From the NCBI GenBank assembly GCA_038253555.1, contig JBBSGZ010000002.1, positions 1-64,000 of the forward strand: DNA of 64,000 nt. The letters are read 5' to 3'. This DNA comes from JALYUA01 sp038253555. GTDB taxonomy: Bacteria > Acidobacteriota > Thermoanaerobaculia > UBA5066 > Gp7-AA6. Made by a program: the position numbers and the translations under genes. The notes below the pieces were generated by a model. That model made no database searches and was not told the DNA's origin. It was given only the letters and a program-made list of their open reading frames with translations. Shown here in pieces: positions 1-8,503 of this stretch; within the stretch, counting starts at the first letter, position 1, and each line of letters starts with the position of its first letter.

Positions 1-33
1 CGTGGAACCGACGACACAGAAGACGGATGTTGC

Positions 34-59
34 TGTCGGGCTGGCTCGCCAGCCCGACA
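34..59. repeat. Perfect 11-bp inverted repeat (hairpin)
   Basis: The left arm TGTCGGGCTGG (34-44) and right arm CCAGCCCGACA (49-59) are exact reverse complements around a 4-nt loop. The stem is GC-rich and has no T-run on either side, so it does not look like a standard intrinsic terminator. It could be a dispersed palindromic element of the REP type. Confidence 0.6.
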
Positions 60-192
60 AACGCCTCACGCTGGCCCATAATGGATACCTCGCTCCATGG
101 CATCGGATCGGCCCTCCTGAGCCCAATCTTCCGCCCGTAAAGGTGTCCACCATGTCCCCGAACACCTGTCCACCATCTGTCCGGGCTGAACA

Positions 193-234
193 GGGAGAGG
201 GTTGGGGTGAGGGGGCCCGCAGGCAGGCGCCGCG
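193..234. repeat. Dispersed G-rich intergenic repeat, copy A
   Basis: This roughly 42-bp stretch, containing GGGAGAGGGTTGGGG then GAGGGGGCCCGC, matches 28580-28621 with about three mismatches. Both copies lie in gene-free DNA next to other inverted repeats. The G-rich core is a type of word that recurs between genes in many GC-rich genomes. No function is claimed. Confidence 0.6.
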
Positions 235-301
235 TATTTGCCGGCGACTGGCCTCGTCCGTCTCCCCGGCGCCGGAGAAGGATTCGACGGGGGCGCTTGC
301 C

Positions 302-760
302 TCAGTTCGATCGGCCGGGCGGCGTTACGTCGATAACGAATGTCGCGGGGCCGTCGTTCACGAGGGAGACCTTCATGTGCGCGCCGAAGATCCCCCGCTC
401 GACTGCGAGGCCCGACAACCCGAGAGCGTTGCAGAAATGCTCGTACAGAGGTTTCGCGAGATCCGGGCGCAGGGCGTTCTCGAAGCCGGGGCGGCGGCCG
501 CGCGAGAGATCGGCCACCAGCGTGAACTGCGAGATGGCCAGAACCGAGCCGCCGATATCAGAGATCGAAAGGTTCATTTTGCCGGCGGGGTCCTCGAAAA
601 TCCGCAGGTGCGCCAGTTTGCGGGCCGCCTCCTCGGCCTGTTCCGGCGTGTCTCCCGTTTCGGCTCCGAGAAGAACCACCAGGCCCCGCGCGATCCGACC
701 GACGGTCCTCTCCTCGACGTCCACGCGCGCCTCGGAGACCCTCTGCAGAACGAGTCTCAC
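302..760 (-). CDS. dtd: D-aminoacyl-tRNA deacylase
   Basis: Dtd hydrolyses D-amino acids (classically D-Tyr) and misloaded glycine from tRNA in the cytoplasm, recycling the tRNA. The 152-residue protein has the normal family length (about 145-150). It shows both family signatures: SQFTL near residues 77-81 and NDGPAT near residues 135-140. A GTG start at 760 is chosen because the protein then begins with the canonical VRLVLQRVSEA. A longer open frame upstream on the same strand is only the shadow of murJ. The start overlaps the murJ stop codon by 4 nt (GTGA), so the two genes are probably co-transcribed and translationally coupled. The assignment is secure. Confidence 0.95.
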   Translation of the reverse strand: MRLVLQRVSEARVDVEERTVGRIARGLVVLLGAETGDTPEQAEEAARKLAHLRIFEDPAGKMNLSISDIGGSVLAISQFTLVADLSRGRRPGFENALRPDLAKPLYEHFCNALGLSGLAVERGIFGAHMKVSLVNDGPATFVIDVTPPGRSN

Positions 761-2361
761 GCCCGTCCGCCGGGCCCGGACGTGGCGCCGCGCCGCCGGC
801 CGGTGACCGCCCGCAGCTCTGCGGGCTCGCGCGCCCCCAGCAGGGATGCCGCGGCCCAGTAGACGAGGGCGGCGCCGCAGATCGTCGCCGCGAGGGCCGA
901 CGCTCCGGAGAGGCCGCGCCAGCTCGCAAACGGCAGCCAGCGTCCCGCCGCGGCCAGGACGGCGCCCATCAAAATCGCCGCCAGGGTGATCCGGATCAGG
1001 GAGATCCCCATCTCCCGCCCGCGGAGAGGCCCCTCCCGCCTCCTCAACAGGAGGAGCAGCATCGCCAGATTGACGCCCCCCGCGACGGACGCTGCGAGAC
1101 CGATGCCGGCGAGGCCGAGCGGCTTCGTCCAGAGAGCGCAGAGCACGACAAACACGAAGGAGTCCGCGAGAGCCGCCAGCACGGGCAGGCGCGTCTCCTT
1201 CAGGGCATAGAACGCGGGCACGACGACCCGCACGCCGGCGAAGAAAAGGAGGCCGGCCGACAGCGCGGCGAGAGCGCTCGCGGTCGGAAGAGTCTCCTCC
1301 GCGCCGAAGGCTCCGCCCTCGAAGAGCACCCGGACGATCGGCACGCGCAGCAGGACGAGACCGACCGAGGCCGGAACGGTGACGAATGCGATCAGCCGCA
1401 GCGCGAACGCGAGATTGGCTTTGAAAGGTTCGCGGTCGCGCGAGAGGGCCTGCTTCGAAAGGAGCGGCAGGATCGCGGTGGCCAGAGACACGGCAAATCC
1501 GCCGAGCACCAGCTCTTTGAGGCGGTTGGCGTAATAGAAATGAGACACGGTCGCGTTTCCCAGGGCGGAAGCGAAACGCGTCGCGATCACGCTGTTGATC
1601 GTGTTGATTCCGTAGGCAAAAAGGCGCGGCGTCATGAGAAAGAGCACCGACCGGACCGCCGGGTCGCTCCAACCGAGGCCCGGGCGTCCCACGGCCCGGA
1701 GCCTCCACAGAGTGGGCGCCTGGACGGCGATCTGGAGCACGCCCCCGAGAAGAACGCCCACCGCCAGTCCGTACGTCGGCTCGGCAAACCGCGGCGCGAG
1801 CACGGCGGCCCCGAGGATCATGGCGACATTCAGAAAGATGGGGGCGGAAGCCGCAATCGCGAATCTGTGGCGGGCATTCAGAACCGCCTGGCAGAACGCG
1901 GAAAGGGAGACGAGCATCACGTAAGGGAAAATCCAGCGGTTCAAAGCCACCGTCAACTCGAACTTGCCGGGGATCGTTCGGTACTGGTGTGCGAGCAGGT
2001 CGACGAGAATCGGCGAGCAGAGGATCCCGAGCACCGTCAGCCCCGCCAGGACCAGGGAGAAGGTGCCGATCACGCGGCCCACGAAGACCCGGGCCTCCTC
2101 CTCGGAGCGCGTCTCCGCGACCTCGGCGTACACCGGGATGAATGCGGAGGACATGGCCCCCTCCCCGATGATCTCGCGCAGCATGTTGGGGATCCGGAAG
2201 GCGACGAGGAAGGCGTCGGAGCGCGTTCCCGCGCCGAGGAGAAGCGCGATCGCCTTGTCCCGCACGTACCCCGTGATCCGGGACAGCAGCGTCAGCGGAG
2301 TGATCACCGAGGCCGACCGGACGATCCGGCCGCGACTCTCGTGCTGCGACTCCGAAGACAT
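757..2361 (-). CDS. murJ: Lipid II flippase MurJ (MviN family)
   Basis: MurJ moves lipid-linked peptidoglycan precursor (lipid II) across the inner membrane. The 534-residue protein matches the family in length and has the expected series of about 14 hydrophobic segments. Its N-terminal region carries the family pattern: SRITGYVRDK near residue 27, then DAFLVAFRIPNMLR and the GEGAMSSAFIPVY loop. The start is ATG at 2361, and an intergenic region of about 190 bp separates it from the divergent ssb gene. Its stop overlaps the dtd start by 4 nt. The combination of motifs makes confusion with other MOP-superfamily exporters (Wzx, MATE) unlikely. Confidence 0.95.
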   Translation of the reverse strand: MSSESQHESRGRIVRSASVITPLTLLSRITGYVRDKAIALLLGAGTRSDAFLVAFRIPNMLREIIGEGAMSSAFIPVYAEVAETRSEEEARVFVGRVIGTFSLVLAGLTVLGILCSPILVDLLAHQYRTIPGKFELTVALNRWIFPYVMLVSLSAFCQAVLNARHRFAIAASAPIFLNVAMILGAAVLAPRFAEPTYGLAVGVLLGGVLQIAVQAPTLWRLRAVGRPGLGWSDPAVRSVLFLMTPRLFAYGINTINSVIATRFASALGNATVSHFYYANRLKELVLGGFAVSLATAILPLLSKQALSRDREPFKANLAFALRLIAFVTVPASVGLVLLRVPIVRVLFEGGAFGAEETLPTASALAALSAGLLFFAGVRVVVPAFYALKETRLPVLAALADSFVFVVLCALWTKPLGLAGIGLAASVAGGVNLAMLLLLLRRREGPLRGREMGISLIRITLAAILMGAVLAAAGRWLPFASWRGLSGASALAATICGAALVYWAAASLLGAREPAELRAVTGRRRGATSGPGGRA

Positions 2362-2553
2362 GTGAAACGAAGTTATCAGTTGTCGGTTTCAACCCGTCCG
2401 TTGCCGGGTTCCGCGCCTGCGCCCTCGGCTGGTCGCCCCCTGGGGAATCTCGAGGGACACGCAAAACAGCCGCCGGAAACTTCTTTGCCCGGACATCATC
2501 TGTCCCGCGCAAAGTGGATTAATGTTCCGAGCACCTGAGAAGGAGGAGAACAC

Positions 2554-2982
2554 ATGGCGAGCGTCAATAAAGTGATCCTGATCGGCAACCTCGGCAAAGA
2601 CCCGGAGATTCGAACCACCCCCCAGGGGACCTCTCTCGCGCGTTTCTCGGTCGCCACGACCACGAACTGGAAAGACAGCTCCGGCGCGCGGCAGGAGAAG
2701 ACCGAGTGGCACGACGTGGTGGCCTGGGAAAAGCTCGCGCAGATCTGCGGCGAGTACCTTCACAAGGGCAAGATGGTCTACGTCGAAGGCAGCCTCCAGA
2801 CCCGCAGCTGGGAGGACCAGAACGGGCAGAAGCGGTACAAGACGGAAGTGAAGGCGAACAACGTCGTCATGCTGTCGCCCCGTCCCGAGGGAGCCCGCGG
2901 CGGCTCATCGGGCCCGGGACCCCGCGAGGTCAGCGAAGTCGCCGAAGTCCAGGCGAACGACGACGACGACGTTCCGTTCTAG
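2554..2982 (+). CDS. ssb: Single-stranded DNA-binding protein
   Basis: SSB coats single-stranded DNA during replication, recombination and repair and recruits partners through its acidic tail. The 142-residue protein has the N-terminal OB-fold sequence (MASVNKVILIGNLGKDPE; TEWHDVVAWEKLA; VYVEGSLQTRSWEDQNG), a Gly/Ser/Pro-rich linker from about residue 110, and the conserved acidic C-terminal tip DDDDVPF. A strong AGGAGG ribosome site lies 8-9 nt upstream of the ATG. It is transcribed divergently from murJ. The 200 bp downstream hold no gene but include a short tandem repeat. Confidence 0.98.
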   Translation: MASVNKVILIGNLGKDPEIRTTPQGTSLARFSVATTTNWKDSSGARQEKTEWHDVVAWEKLAQICGEYLHKGKMVYVEGSLQTRSWEDQNGQKRYKTEVKANNVVMLSPRPEGARGGSSGPGPREVSEVAEVQANDDDDVPF

Positions 2983-3131
2983 CGCCTCGTTCTCGGGCGG
3001 GGCTTGCGCTTCGCGCGAATCGAACCGCTGACGGGGGCAGCGGCCGCCCGCTGAGGGGTTGTCCCTCTGACCCGCCACGCGGTTTACCGGGATTCGGAAT
3101 GGTGCCCAGGGGCGTTCCCCTCTCACTCCGG

Positions 3132-3163
3132 CGCAGAACCGCAGAACCGCAGAATTGCAGAAA
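3132..3163. repeat. Four tandem 8-bp units (CGCAGAAC)
   Basis: Two exact copies of CGCAGAAC are followed by two degenerate copies (CGCAGAAT and TGCAGAAA). The last runs into a small palindrome, CAGAAATTCTG (3158-3168). The array sits in the gap between ssb and the convergent nagZ gene. It looks like a simple-sequence repeat in untranslated DNA and no function is inferred. Confidence 0.6.
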
Positions 3164-3184
3164 TTCTGTCGCGCGACTGGCTCG

Positions 3185-4237
3185 TCAGACCGACGGCGAT
3201 TTTGCGCCTGACCGGGAGGCGCGCTCGTGCAGCGCACGGGTCGCCTCGCGCAGGGACTCGATCGAGAGGACGGGCCGCTTCACGGCGGCCCGCCGTTCCG
3301 CCGCTCTCCGGGAGTAGGCCGCGAGCCGCTCGGCGGCTTCCCGGCGGCGGTCACCCGAGACCTCGAGGTCGACGCGCTCGACGCAATCCGGGTACTCGAG
3401 GATCCGGCTGCAGACGAACAGCAGGTCGCAACCCGCCCGGGACGCTTCGGCGCAGCGGTCGGGCATTTCCCCGAAAGAGGCCAGGGCCCCCATCTCGAGA
3501 TCGTCTGAGAACGCCGCCCCGGAGAACCCCATGCCCTCGCGCAGAAGCGCGGTGGCGCGCGCGGGGGAAAGGCTCGCGGGGAGACCCTCCGGACCGGCGG
3601 CGTGCGAGATCATCACGGCCCCGGCCAGATCCATCGTCGCGGCAAACGGCGCGAGGTCTCTGGCTTCCTCCTCGGGATCGTCGCGAAGAAACGGAAGCGC
3701 CTGGTGCGTGTCGAGGTCGCCGCGGCCGAGCCCCGGAAAATGCTTGACGCACCCGCCAATCCCGACGCCGTGCAGCCCCTCGAGGAAGGCGCTCGCCGCG
3801 GAGACGATCTCCTGGGGCTCCGGCGAAGCGCATCGTCCGGCCAGAAACCTCTCGGACGCCCCGGGGAGATCCCGGTCGACGACCGGGGCGAGATCGACGT
3901 CGATCCCGAGCGCGCGGCACGCCTCGGCCGCGACCGTTCCCGCTTCGCGGGCGAGTCCGGTGCGCGCGGCGTCGTGAAACGAGACGGAGCGGCCGAACAG
4001 GTCCCGGAAACGATCGACGGGTCCCCCCTCCTGGTCGATGCACAGGAGCGGCGGTCCGGGGAGACGGGAGATCTCCCGCGCGAGCGAGCGGACGCCCTCG
4101 GGCGTTTCAATGTTCCGGCGAAACAGGATCACGCTCCAGGGAGGGAACCGCTCCAGGATGGCGCGCTCTTCGTCCGTGAGCGAAGTCCCGGCGACGCCGA
4201 CTCCGAAAAGGCGGCTCGCCGGCGCGAATCCGGTCAC
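3185..4237 (-). CDS. nagZ: Beta-N-acetylhexosaminidase (GH3, NagZ-like)
   Basis: NagZ-type enzymes remove N-acetylglucosamine from anhydromuropeptides in peptidoglycan recycling. The 350-residue protein shows the GH3 pattern: substrate-site DQEGGPVDRF near residues 80-90, KHFPGLGRGDLDTH near residues 165-180 (including the Asp-His dyad of the mobile catalytic loop), and SDDLEM near residue 245 containing the aspartate nucleophile. There is no signal peptide, consistent with a cytoplasmic recycling enzyme. The start is GTG at 4237 and overlaps the mutS stop by 4 nt. The protein has only the catalytic TIM barrel, the usual form of NagZ, which separates it from two-domain GH3 beta-glucosidases. 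Confidence 0.9.
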   Translation of the reverse strand: MTGFAPASRLFGVGVAGTSLTDEERAILERFPPWSVILFRRNIETPEGVRSLAREISRLPGPPLLCIDQEGGPVDRFRDLFGRSVSFHDAARTGLAREAGTVAAEACRALGIDVDLAPVVDRDLPGASERFLAGRCASPEPQEIVSAASAFLEGLHGVGIGGCVKHFPGLGRGDLDTHQALPFLRDDPEEEARDLAPFAATMDLAGAVMISHAAGPEGLPASLSPARATALLREGMGFSGAAFSDDLEMGALASFGEMPDRCAEASRAGCDLLFVCSRILEYPDCVERVDLEVSGDRRREAAERLAAYSRRAAERRAAVKRPVLSIESLREATRALHERASRSGAKSPSV

Positions 4238-6813
4238 GAGGCGGGCCCCTTCAACCTCTCCTGCAGCGAAGCCAGAAGCGAGAGCGCCGCGATGGGAGTG
4301 AGCCGGTTCACGTCGACCTCACGCATCTTTTCGAGAACCAGCCCTTCGTCGGAGGAAAACAGGAGAATCTGCCCGTCCCCCGCGCTCGCGCCCGCGTGCC
4401 GCGCGATGACGGGCGCTCCCTGGACGTCGAGCTCCTGCTTTTCGAGGTTCGAGAGGACCTCTCGCGCGCGTGTGATGAGTTCCCGCGGAAGCCCGGCGAG
4501 CTCCGCCACCTGGATGCCGTAGCTCCGGTCGGCGGCTCCGGGAACGACCTTGCGGAGGAACACGACCTTCCCGTCGATTTCTCTGACCGCCATCGTCGCG
4601 TTTGCGATCCCCGGCCGCACGAGCGCGATCTCCGTCAGCTCGTGGTAGTGCGTGGCGAAGAGGACGAATCCCGCCCGGTCGGGCACGTCGTGGAGGTGCT
4701 CCACGAGCGCCCAGGCGATCGAGAGTCCATCGAACGTCGACGTGCCGCGGCCCACTTCGTCCAGGATGACGAGGCTTTTCGCGGTGGCGCCGCGCAGGAT
4801 CGCCGCCGACTCCAGCATCTCCACCATGAAAGTCGATTCGCCGCGCGAGAGATGGTCGGAGGCACCCACGCGCGTGAAAATGCGGTCGAAGATCGACAGC
4901 TCGGCGTGCGAGGCGGGAACGAACGAGCCCGCCTGCGCCAGAAGGACGGCCGTCGCCACCTGCCGCAAATACGTGGATTTCCCTCCCATGTTCGGACCGG
5001 TGACGAGCAGGATCCTCTTCTCGGCGGAGAGGTCGCAGTCGTTCGGAATGAACGGCTCTTCGCGGCGAACGGCTTCGACGATCGGATGGCGAGCATCGCT
5101 CAGGCAAAGCCGGGGCCGCGTGGAAAGCGTGGGACGGACCCACCTCCCCGACGCCGCAATCTCGGCGAGGCTCGCCGTCACGTCCATTGCCGCCGCGGCG
5201 CAGGCCACGGACGAGACGCGCGGTCCCGCGGCGGCGAGCTCGCGCAGGAGCTCGCCGTAAATCCGGTCTTCGATTTCACCTATGCGTTCTTCGGCACCGA
5301 GAATTTTTTCTTCGAGCGTCTTCAGCGCCGGAGTGACGAAGCGCTCCGCGTTCGCAAGCGACTGCCGGCGGATCCAGTCCTCGGGGACCCGATCGCGGTG
5401 CGCGTGGCCGACCTCGAGCGAGTAGCCGAACACGCGGTTGTACCGGATCCGGAGGTTGGAGATGCCGGATCGGCGCCGCTCCTCCGCCTCGATGGCGAGC
5501 AGGGCGCCCTGCGCGTCCCGCCGGAGCGACCGCAGAGAGTCGAGCTCCGCGTCGGCGCCGTCGCGGATAGCGCCGCCGGCGGAGGCCAGGATCGGAGGCT
5601 CGGCCGCGAGCGTTTCGCGGACCCGCTTCGCGAGATCGGATACGTCGGGCATGCCGTCGAGAAACCCGCGGAGGCGCAGCGACGTCAGGGGGGCGCCCGC
5701 CTCGCGCACTCGAGGAATCGCTTCGAGACCCGCCGACCACGCGGCCACTTCCCGAGGGCCGGCCGTCTCCGTCGATATTCGGGCGAAGCGCCGCTCGAGA
5801 TCCCCCACGCCGTCGAGCGCTCGCTGAATTTCCTCCCGGGAACCCGGGCTCAGCACCAGCTCCTGGACGGCGTCCCACCGGGACTCGATTTCGACCGGGT
5901 CCGTCGACGGTCGGGCGAGCGCATCGCGGAGCGCCCGGGCCCCCGGAGGCGTGCGTGTGCGGTCGAGAAGGGCGCAGAGGCTGCGTTCCGTCGATCCATC
6001 GGAAGACTCGAAGATCTCGAGCGTCGCGATCGCCGAGGCATCGAGCCCCATGCGCTCGCCGAACCGCAGCGCCTCCGGCGGGCCGATGTGCTCCGCGCCC
6101 CGGGGGCGCATCTCGGTGGCATACGCGAGCGCCGCGGCGGCGGCGGCCCCGCCGGACGACTCCGGCCGTGCGCGCGCCGCCGATGCCGCGTCGAACCAGG
6201 CTCCCGGCCTCCGGGTCTCGGCTGCCCCCCGGGGAATCGGAGCGAAGGCTCCTTCCGGAAGAAGGACTTCGCGCGGACGGAAGAGCGCCAGCGCATCCGC
6301 GAGACGGGAGGCCGGAAGCAACCCCGCAAAAAAGCGCCCCGTGGAAAGGTCCAGAAAGGACGCCTCCCACTCCGCGTCCGCGGCGGCGGCCGACGGCCCC
6401 TCCGGCGGGAGAAGGGCGGCGAGGAAAGACGCCGCCGTGGGGACGAGCGACTCGGCATCCAGCACCGTTCCCGGCGTGACGATGCGCGTGATGTCCCGGC
6501 GGAGGATGCCCTTGGCAGCCCTCGCGTCTTCCATCTGGTCGCAGACCGCGACTTTTCGGCCGGACGCGACGAGACGCGCGATGTGGTGGTCGGCGCTCTG
6601 CCACGGAACTCCGCACATCGGAGCTTCGATGTCCGAGTCTCGATTGCGCGCCGTCAGGGCAATTCCCAGGATGGGCGCGGCCTCGCGCGCGTCCTCGAAG
6701 AACATTTCGTAGAAGTCGCCCATGCGGTAGAAGAGGATCGCGTCCGGCGCCCGGCTCTTCATTTCGAAGTACTGCCGCAGCATCGGCGTCTCGCGTGCGT
6801 TCGAGGTGCTCAC
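4234..6813 (-). CDS. mutS: DNA mismatch repair protein MutS
   Basis: MutS recognises mismatches and small loops and starts mismatch repair with MutL. The 859-residue product has normal family length. The N-terminal mismatch-sensing domain has YRMGDFYEMFFEDA with the Phe-x-Glu wedge. The C-terminal ATPase shows the Walker A GPNMGGKST, the downstream SRGESTFMVEM segment, the Walker B LVILDEVGRGTST and the conserved LFATHYHEL. The GTG start at 6813 has a GGGAGG ribosome site 9 nt upstream. A longer open frame upstream is Arg/Ser-rich shadow sequence antisense to tsaB and is excluded. The stop overlaps nagZ by 4 nt, making mutS-nagZ a coupled pair. tsaB is divergent. Confidence 0.97.
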   Translation of the reverse strand: MSTSNARETPMLRQYFEMKSRAPDAILFYRMGDFYEMFFEDAREAAPILGIALTARNRDSDIEAPMCGVPWQSADHHIARLVASGRKVAVCDQMEDARAAKGILRRDITRIVTPGTVLDAESLVPTAASFLAALLPPEGPSAAAADAEWEASFLDLSTGRFFAGLLPASRLADALALFRPREVLLPEGAFAPIPRGAAETRRPGAWFDAASAARARPESSGGAAAAAALAYATEMRPRGAEHIGPPEALRFGERMGLDASAIATLEIFESSDGSTERSLCALLDRTRTPPGARALRDALARPSTDPVEIESRWDAVQELVLSPGSREEIQRALDGVGDLERRFARISTETAGPREVAAWSAGLEAIPRVREAGAPLTSLRLRGFLDGMPDVSDLAKRVRETLAAEPPILASAGGAIRDGADAELDSLRSLRRDAQGALLAIEAEERRRSGISNLRIRYNRVFGYSLEVGHAHRDRVPEDWIRRQSLANAERFVTPALKTLEEKILGAEERIGEIEDRIYGELLRELAAAGPRVSSVACAAAAMDVTASLAEIAASGRWVRPTLSTRPRLCLSDARHPIVEAVRREEPFIPNDCDLSAEKRILLVTGPNMGGKSTYLRQVATAVLLAQAGSFVPASHAELSIFDRIFTRVGASDHLSRGESTFMVEMLESAAILRGATAKSLVILDEVGRGTSTFDGLSIAWALVEHLHDVPDRAGFVLFATHYHELTEIALVRPGIANATMAVREIDGKVVFLRKVVPGAADRSYGIQVAELAGLPRELITRAREVLSNLEKQELDVQGAPVIARHAGASAGDGQILLFSSDEGLVLEKMREVDVNRLTPIAALSLLASLQERLKGPAS

Positions 6814-6910
6814 CGGGGCAGCCCTCCCGCCGTCTCGCGAGGAAAGGACATGCGGAGTCGTCTTCCCGGGCTTTCCATGGGTGATCGGGTTAGCATACCG
6901 GTTCGGAACG

Positions 6911-7570
6911 GTGAAGCCATTGCGGACCTTCTGCATCCTCGCGCTCGACACCGCCAGCCCCTCGCCGGCCGTGACGGTCCTCGCCGGCGAAAACGCGTTC
7001 GACGAACCCCTTCCTTCCGACCGCCAGTCCTCCGAGCGGCTTCTCGCCTCGATCGAGACGTGCCTGGCAAGCGCCGGCGTTTCTCTCTCCGATTGCACGC
7101 GCATCGCCGTCTGCTCGGGCCCCGGCTCGTTTACCGGAGTGCGCATCGGCCTTGCTACGGCCTGGGGGCTCGGCCGCGCCCTCGACTGCGACGTCGAAAC
7201 GGTGTCGACGCTCGACGCCATCGCGGAAGCCGCCCGCGGAGCGGAGCGCCCTCGTGTCGCGGCGGCGCTCGACGCCGGCCGAGGCGAGATCGTCTGGCAG
7301 GCGTTCGACCTGACGGGCCCCCGCGCGGCCGCGCTCGGCCCTGCGGCGCGGGCGGCCCGGGCGAAAGCCGGGTCCCTGGTGTTCCCGGGGATCCCGTTCG
7401 CGTCCGTCCCTCGCGATCTCATAGGACCGGACGGCCTGGCGCTGAACGCCCCCGTTTCCCGCGCGCTGGCGCTGGCCGTGGCGCGTCAGCCGGCCGAGAG
7501 TCCGGCAGCCCATTTCGCGGCCATCTATTCGCGACCGAGCGCCGCCGAGGAGAAGCGTGGCGCTCCGTAA
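6911..7570 (+). CDS. tsaB: tRNA t6A-modification protein TsaB
   Basis: TsaB partners TsaD and TsaE in making N6-threonylcarbamoyladenosine at position 37 of ANN-decoding tRNAs. The 219-residue protein starts with the ASKHA-fold phosphate-1 motif (CILALDTASPSPAVTVL) and contains the diagnostic SGPGSFTGVRIGLATAWGLG segment near residues 70-90. The GTG at 6911 is preferred because it places the first beta-strand at the normal distance from the N-terminus; upstream in-frame sequence overlaps the mutS promoter side. The last 14 nt overlap rimI, a pairing of tsaB and rimI seen in many bacteria. tsaD is not in this window. Confidence 0.93.
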   Translation: MKPLRTFCILALDTASPSPAVTVLAGENAFDEPLPSDRQSSERLLASIETCLASAGVSLSDCTRIAVCSGPGSFTGVRIGLATAWGLGRALDCDVETVSTLDAIAEAARGAERPRVAAALDAGRGEIVWQAFDLTGPRAAALGPAARAARAKAGSLVFPGIPFASVPRDLIGPDGLALNAPVSRALALAVARQPAESPAAHFAAIYSRPSAAEEKRGAP

Positions 7571-8042
7571 TCCGAGTCCCTCCACCTACGCGGTGGCTCC
7601 GGCACGATCCGAAGATCTAGACGAGATCGCCCGGATCGAGCGGGAGTCTTTCCTCGTTCCGTGGAAGCGCGAGTTCTTCGCCGCGGAGCTCGAAGAGCCG
7701 TATCGATATGCTCGGGTCTTGGTCGGCGGCCGAGATTCCGAGCCGCGCGTCGGCGGGTACCTCTTTGCCGTGTCGCTCTACGAAGAGTTTCACGTCAATA
7801 AAATCGCGACGGACCCGCGTTTGAGGAATTCCGGACACGGGCGCCGTCTGCTGGAAGACGCGTTATCGCGCGCGCGGAGCGTCGGAGCGACCGCGGTGAC
7901 GCTGGAGGTCCGACTCTCCAACCTTCCGGCGCGCGAGTTCTATCGCTCCTACGGATTCCGCGAGGCCTATCGCCGGAAGTCTTACTACCAGGATGGCGAG
8001 GACGCCCTCGCGATGGTCCTGGCACTCGACGACAAAACCTAG
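7557..8042 (+). CDS. rimI: Ribosomal protein bS18-alanine N-acetyltransferase family (GNAT)
   Basis: RimI-type GNAT enzymes acetylate the N-terminus of ribosomal protein S18 using acetyl-CoA. The 161-residue protein has the GNAT core: a beta-4 strand EEFHVNKIATDPRLR, then an acetyl-CoA loop NSGHGRRLLEDAL, and the C-terminal NLPAREFYRSYGFREAYRRKSYY typical of RimI. The GTG start at 7557 has GAGGAG just upstream and overlaps the end of tsaB by 14 nt. The tsaB context supports RimI over a generic acetyltransferase, although substrate specificity cannot be read from sequence alone. Confidence 0.88.
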   Translation: MALRNPSPSTYAVAPARSEDLDEIARIERESFLVPWKREFFAAELEEPYRYARVLVGGRDSEPRVGGYLFAVSLYEEFHVNKIATDPRLRNSGHGRRLLEDALSRARSVGATAVTLEVRLSNLPAREFYRSYGFREAYRRKSYYQDGEDALAMVLALDDKT

Positions 8043-8281
8043 GGGCCTGCGCTTCCAGGACCGACGCTTTCTGGTCCGCTTCGACGGCAACTGACGATCC
8101 AGGCGCTTCTCCGAGAGGGTTTGTCCTCGCGCTCGCCTCCGGAGATCACGCGGGCGCGGGCGAAGTCGAGCGGGCTCCGAAGGTTGGGCCGAGGTCCTTG
8201 CACCCCCCGGGGTTGGTCGTTAGACTCCGCGACATGGCCTTCCTTTTGCTCCATTCCAATCAAAAAAGGAGGTTCGAGCCG

Positions 8282-8503
8282 ATGGAAAACTCGACGGAAG
8301 CCCTGCCGGAAGTCGACGCGGAGTACCGCCGCCTCCAGGACGCCCACCAGGATCATGAGCACCGCCTTCAAACCCTCGCCGGAAAATCAGCCCTCTCCGA
8401 AGAGGAAGAAATCGAAGAGAAACGCCTGAAGAAGGAGAAGCTCGCCCTGAAGGACAGAATGGAGGCCATCCTGCGGACCCGGCGCGAAGGGGTCACGCAC
8501 TGA
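8282..8503 (+). CDS. DUF465 (YdcH-like) small coiled-coil protein
   Basis: This 73-residue protein is strongly charged and helical. It contains a central LQDAHQDHEHRLQTL segment followed by EEEEIEEKRLKKEKLALKD, the layout of the DUF465/YdcH family (PF04325). The function of that family is not established. The ATG at 8282 is chosen over an upstream in-frame start because AGGAGG lies at the ideal distance before it. Its stop codon overlaps the start proposed for the next gene (psd), suggesting co-transcription with the phospholipid genes. About 240 bp upstream, after rimI, hold no other gene that I can support. Confidence 0.8.
   Translation: MENSTEALPEVDAEYRRLQDAHQDHEHRLQTLAGKSALSEEEEIEEKRLKKEKLALKDRMEAILRTRREGVTH

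Larger units (their letters stand above)
1..301. other. Non-coding left edge with repeats
   Basis: I see no convincing gene here. Open frames on the plus strand are low-complexity shadows rich in Arg and Pro. The stretch holds a perfect 11-bp inverted repeat (34-59), a run of near-repeats of the word TGTCC at about 145-185, and a G-rich repeat (193-234) that recurs near 28580. The TGTCC-rich part resembles debris found beside some insertion sequences, but no transposase or terminal repeat pair is visible, so this stays a guess. Confidence 0.5.

Noticed and set aside
145..190. TGTCC-rich words resembling the flank of an IS481-type element
   Set aside because: No transposase, inverted terminal repeats or target duplication can be seen, so it is not called as a mobile element.
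302..2512. A 736-residue frame apparently fusing an unknown N-terminus to Dtd
   Set aside because: The N-terminal part is the shadow of murJ in another frame; Dtd starts at GTG 760 with a complete domain.
4396..7620. A 1074-residue plus-strand open frame antisense to mutS
   Set aside because: Its sequence is Arg/Gly/Glu shadow composition from GC-rich codons of mutS on the other strand; it has no motif and spans tsaB in a different frame.
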